NCBI RefSeq assembly: GCF_000517385.1
Contig: NZ_BAUW01000002.1
Coordinates: forward strand, 93,676 to 157,675
Direction: 5' to 3'
DNA: 64,000 nucleotides
From: Mesobacillus boroniphilus JCM 21738
GTDB lineage: Bacteria > Bacillota > Bacilli > Bacillales > Cytobacillaceae
Shown here: in pieces, positions 60,896 to 64,000 of the stretch
How positions within the stretch are numbered: position 1 is the stretch's first letter
Layout of the letters: each line of letters starts with the position of its first letter
Program-made: the position numbers and the translations under genes
The notes under the pieces: model-generated
The model's input: the letters and a program-made list of their open reading frames with translations, nothing else
Told to the model about the DNA's origin: nothing
The model's database searches: none

Positions 60896-60928
60896 GCCAG
60901 TCCATAGTTGGACTGGTAATTCTTTTTA
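60896..60928 (+). terminator. Intrinsic terminator after the ABC ATPase gene
   Basis: CCAGTCCA / TGGACTGG stem followed by TTCTTTTT. Confidence 0.8.
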
Positions 60929-61199
60929 AGGGGATTCTATCGAAAATTATATTTTGTCGAGTTATAATAGATATTTAGAGTAAGAGTCGAAAAATGATCC
61001 TTGGTTTGACTGAATAAGAAGGAATTAAGTTATTCGGGTAAAAGCACATGTGCTGCATTGCCCGAAACAGAGAGAATATGGTGAAAAGGGAAAAGCAGGT
61101 CACCTGGCATTACCAGAAATGAAAGAAACTAATCAAAAGGGAGAGGCAGAATTTCTGCATAACCCTAACAATAAAGCAAAGTGAATTTTGGAGGATAAT
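60929..61199 (+). other. mutS upstream region
   Basis: About 270 bases with no gene. Purine-rich stretch before the mutS ribosome binding site GGAGG (61190-61194); no promoter identified with confidence. Confidence 0.4.
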
Positions 61200-63859
61200 A
61201 TGGCTACATATACCCCTATGATAAAACAATACCTGCAAGTGAAGGCGGATTACCAGGATGCCTTTTTATTTTTCCGTTTGGGAGATTTTTATGAAATGTT
61301 CTTCGAGGATGCATTAAAGGCATCCCAGGAGCTTGAAATAACACTTACCAGCAGAGAAGGCGGCGGTGAGGAACGGATTCCGATGTGCGGTGTTCCTTAT
61401 CATTCAGCTCCTAACTATATTGAACAGCTGATCAACAAAGGCTACAAAGTCGCAATATGTGAACAAACAGAAGATCCTAAGACTGCCAAAGGTGTCGTCA
61501 AGCGTGAAGTTGTCCAGCTGATCACTCCGGGAACAGTAATGGAGGGTCGAGGTCTTTTAGAAAAAGAAAATAATTTTATCGCTACCGTCTCAGTTTTTCC
61601 TGGAGACACATATGGGTTTGCCTGCAGTGACTTATCAACAGGGGAAAGCAGGGTGACATTAGTTAACGGCAGTGTCGAAGAGCTTATCAACGAATTATCG
61701 ATTTCTGGTGCAAAGGAAGTTGTCATTGAAAGCTCGCTTTCGCCGGAAATCCAGAAAAAGCTGAAGGAGCGTTCTATCCTGGCGCTTTCGATTGAGGATA
61801 ATACCGATCTCAATGAAAACTTTTCAGAACTGTTTGCTGACCTGGAAAATGAACAATTAAAAAACACAGCCTCAAGATTATTCAATTATTTGTACCGAAC
61901 CCAGAAACGCAGCCTGGATCATTTACAAAAGGTATCCGTCTACAAGGTTCAGCAGTATATGAAAATTGATTATTTTTCGAAGCGCAATCTTGAACTGACA
62001 GAGACAATACGATCTACTGCAAAAAAAGGGACACTTTTATGGCTGCTTGATGAAACGATGACTGCAATGGGCGGCAGGATGCTGAAGCAATGGATCAACA
62101 GGCCGCTGATTGACAAAGCTGAGATCAGCCGCCGTCAGGAACTAGTGCAGCTTTTTGTCGGACAGTTTTTCGAACGCCAGGAATTGCGTGAAAAGTTGAA
62201 AGAGGTATACGATCTTGAACGATTGGCTGGAAGAGTTGCTTTTGGCAATTTAAATCCAAGAGACCTGATGCAGCTAAAGAGATCTTTATTACAGGTACCG
62301 TCCTTAAAGCATATATTGGAGAGTCTTTCCCATGAGGAAGCTGCCCTGATGGCAGACAGACTCGATCCTTGCGAGGAGGCGGCGGATCTGCTCGAACAGG
62401 CAATCGTTGACAACCCTCCGCTTTCTGTCAAGGAAGGAACATCATCCGTGATGGCTACAATCACCAGCTTGACCAGTATCGCGATGCCAGCCGGAACGGA
62501 AAGACTTGGATTGCCATGCTTGAACGTGACGAGCGTGAGAAAACAGGCATAAGATCCTTGAAGGTTGGATACAATCGGGTGTTTGGCTACTATATTGAAG
62601 TAACGAAGGCGAACCTGCATCTTTTACAGGAAGGCCAGTATGAACGAAAGCAAACGCTATCGAATGCAGAGCGCTTCATCACACCTGAACTGAAAGAAAA
62701 AGAAGATTTGATCCTTGCTGCCGAGGAAAAAAGTGTCGAGCTTGAATACCAGCTATTTACCGGAATCCGCGAGACAATCAAAGAATATATTCCTAGATTG
62801 CAGAAACTCGCCAGGGCTCTTAGTGAACTTGATGTACTTCTTGGGTTTGCAGAGCTTAGCGAACAGCGACAGTACGTAAAGCCGGTGTTCTCAGCTGAGA
62901 GGAAAATCGTCCTGAAGGATGGGCGCCATCCAGTTGTCGAAAAAGTAATGGATGCCCAGGAATATGTGCCTAACGATTGCTATATGGACAATGAACGAGA
63001 AGTATTGTTGATTACTGGACCGAATATGTCAGGTAAAAGCACATATATGCGCCAGGTTGCCTTAACAGCGATCATGGCTCAAATTGGCTGTTTCGTCCCG
63101 GCGACCGAGGCGGTAATGCCTATATTTGACCAGGTTTTCACCAGGATTGGTGCGGCAGACGATCTTGTTTCAGGACAAAGTACCTTTATGGTCGAGATGC
63201 TTGAGGCAAAGAACGCAATTACCAATGCTACGAAAGATAGTTTGATTCTTTTTGATGAAATCGGCCGGGGCACATCCACATATGATGGCATGGCGCTCGC
63301 ACAGGCAATGATCGAATATATCCATGATAAAATTAGCGCAAAAACGCTGTTTTCGACTCACTATCATGAAATGACTTCTCTGGAAAGTGAATTGCAAAAA
63401 TTAAAGAATGTACATGTTAGCGCAGTAGAGCAAAACGGCAAAGTGGTTTTCCTTCATAAAATTAGGGAGGGAGCAGCAGACAAGAGTTACGGCATCCATG
63501 TTGCACAGCTTGCTGAACTTCCGGCAGACCTGATAGAACGTGCTGCGGAGATCCTCCACATACTTGAGCAAACAGACACACCGGTTTCGCTTGGGTCTGA
63601 GAGTCAGAAGAGCTTAGACTCTGTACGGGAAACATTGCAGCATGAGCAAGACAAACAAGCCATTCTTCAGGCAGCGGAAACAGCAGCCGCGTCTCAGTTA
63701 TCATTTTTTGATGAAGAGCCTGAAAAGAAGAAATCTAGCAGTGCAAGTAAAAAGGAGAAGCAGGTTCTTGACCAATTAAATGGACTTGAAATTCTGGATA
63801 TGACCCCTTTGCAGGCAATGAATATTCTTTATGAATTACAAAAGAAGCTGCGTAAGTAA
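61200..63859 (+). CDS. mutS: DNA mismatch repair protein MutS (frameshifted)
   Basis: Restored length about 886 residues. Recognises mismatches and starts repair. N-terminal mismatch-binding motif ([11 protein letters not shown]), connector and lever domains, and the ATPase with Walker [31 protein letters not shown] and STHYHEM. The frame breaks near 62438: GAAGGAACATC should be GAAGGAAACATC ([11 protein letters not shown]), one A missing. ATG at 61200 after TTGGAGGAT; the preceding in-frame start would put the ribosome binding site inside the coding region. mutL presumably follows outside the window. Confidence 0.94.
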
Positions 63860-63894
63860 GATTCTATAAACCCTAAATGGGTCAGGAACTGGGA

Positions 63895-64000
63895 AAAGGG
63901 CCTATAGAAAAATTCTATAAGCTGCAATGTGAGAAGATCGAGAAAAAGGGCCTATAGAAAAATTCTATAAGCTGCAATGAGAGAAGATCGAGAACAAGGG
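63895..64000 (+). repeat. 50-bp tandem repeat downstream of mutS
   Basis: Two complete 50-bp units (63901-63950, 63951-64000) and a partial one before, continuing past the window edge. Each contains a palindrome TATAGAA-AAA-TTCTATA. Units differ only at about two positions (AATGTGAG/AATGAGAG and AAAAAGGG/AACAAGGG). Confidence 0.95.

Noticed and set aside
9905..62439. Programmed ribosomal frameshifting as explanation for the broken genes
   Set aside because: The sites share no slippery heptamer, occur in unrelated genes whose relatives have a single frame, and need a missing base at random homopolymers.
63895..64000. CRISPR array
   Set aside because: The whole 50-bp unit repeats without unique spacers between copies, and no cas gene is present.

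Overview
The window is the conserved nusA-to-mutS segment of a spore-forming Bacillaceae chromosome, in the Bacillus/Mesobacillus style. Gene order follows the Bacillus subtilis map, and sporulation genes (dpaAB, spoIIIE, spoVS, cotE) are interspersed. Low-G+C Gram-positive traits agree with this: strong AGGAGG-type ribosome binding sites, some TTG and GTG starts, and hairpin-plus-T terminators after most units. No rRNA or tRNA gene was seen.

Layout. 1-9.6 kb: translation and RNA metabolism (nusA end, ylxR, ylxQ, infB, ylxP, rbfA, truB, ribC, rpsO, pnp). 9.8-18.2 kb: ylxY, mlpA, ymxH, the dipicolinate synthase pair dpaAB, then asd-dapG-dapA, which supply the precursor used by dpaAB and by cell-wall synthesis. 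18.7-23.6 kb: rnjB, tepA, ylzJ, spoIIIE. 23.9-29.6 kb: a GntR regulator and a four-gene nucleoside ABC importer (nupNOPQ type). 29.8-30.9 kb: a membrane diguanylate cyclase. 31-40 kb: ymfF to ymfM, pgsA, cinA, recA with an SOS box. 40-51 kb: rny, ymdB, spoVS, a dipeptidase, korAB, miaB, ymcA, cotE.

From about 50.9 to 60.9 kb an accessory block separates cotE from mutS, which are neighbours in B. subtilis. It holds a divergent Cys-rich small protein, a TorD-like chaperone, a three-subunit molybdopterin/Fe-S/NrfD reductase of the polysulfide or thiosulfate type, a Nudix hydrolase, small unknown genes, a DnaB_2-like protein, a GNAT remnant, a two-component system resembling the oxygen sensor NreB/NreC, and an ABC ATPase without a permease. 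CRP/FNR-type and cre-like sites sit upstream of the reductase genes. This looks like an anaerobic respiration module with its own maturation factor and sensor.

Two general features affect reading. First, 19 genes between 9.9 and 62.5 kb carry frameshifts (22 in total), almost all one missing base in a short homopolymer, and they hit core genes such as asd, mutS, miaB and spoIIIE. I read these mostly as sequence errors and give the restored gene extents. rnjB additionally lacks about 140 internal codons including the catalytic motif. Second, several repeats occur: a dispersed element in three copies (7.0, 14.7, 25.9 kb), a tandem hairpin pair at 18.3 kb, and a 50-bp tandem repeat running off the right edge.
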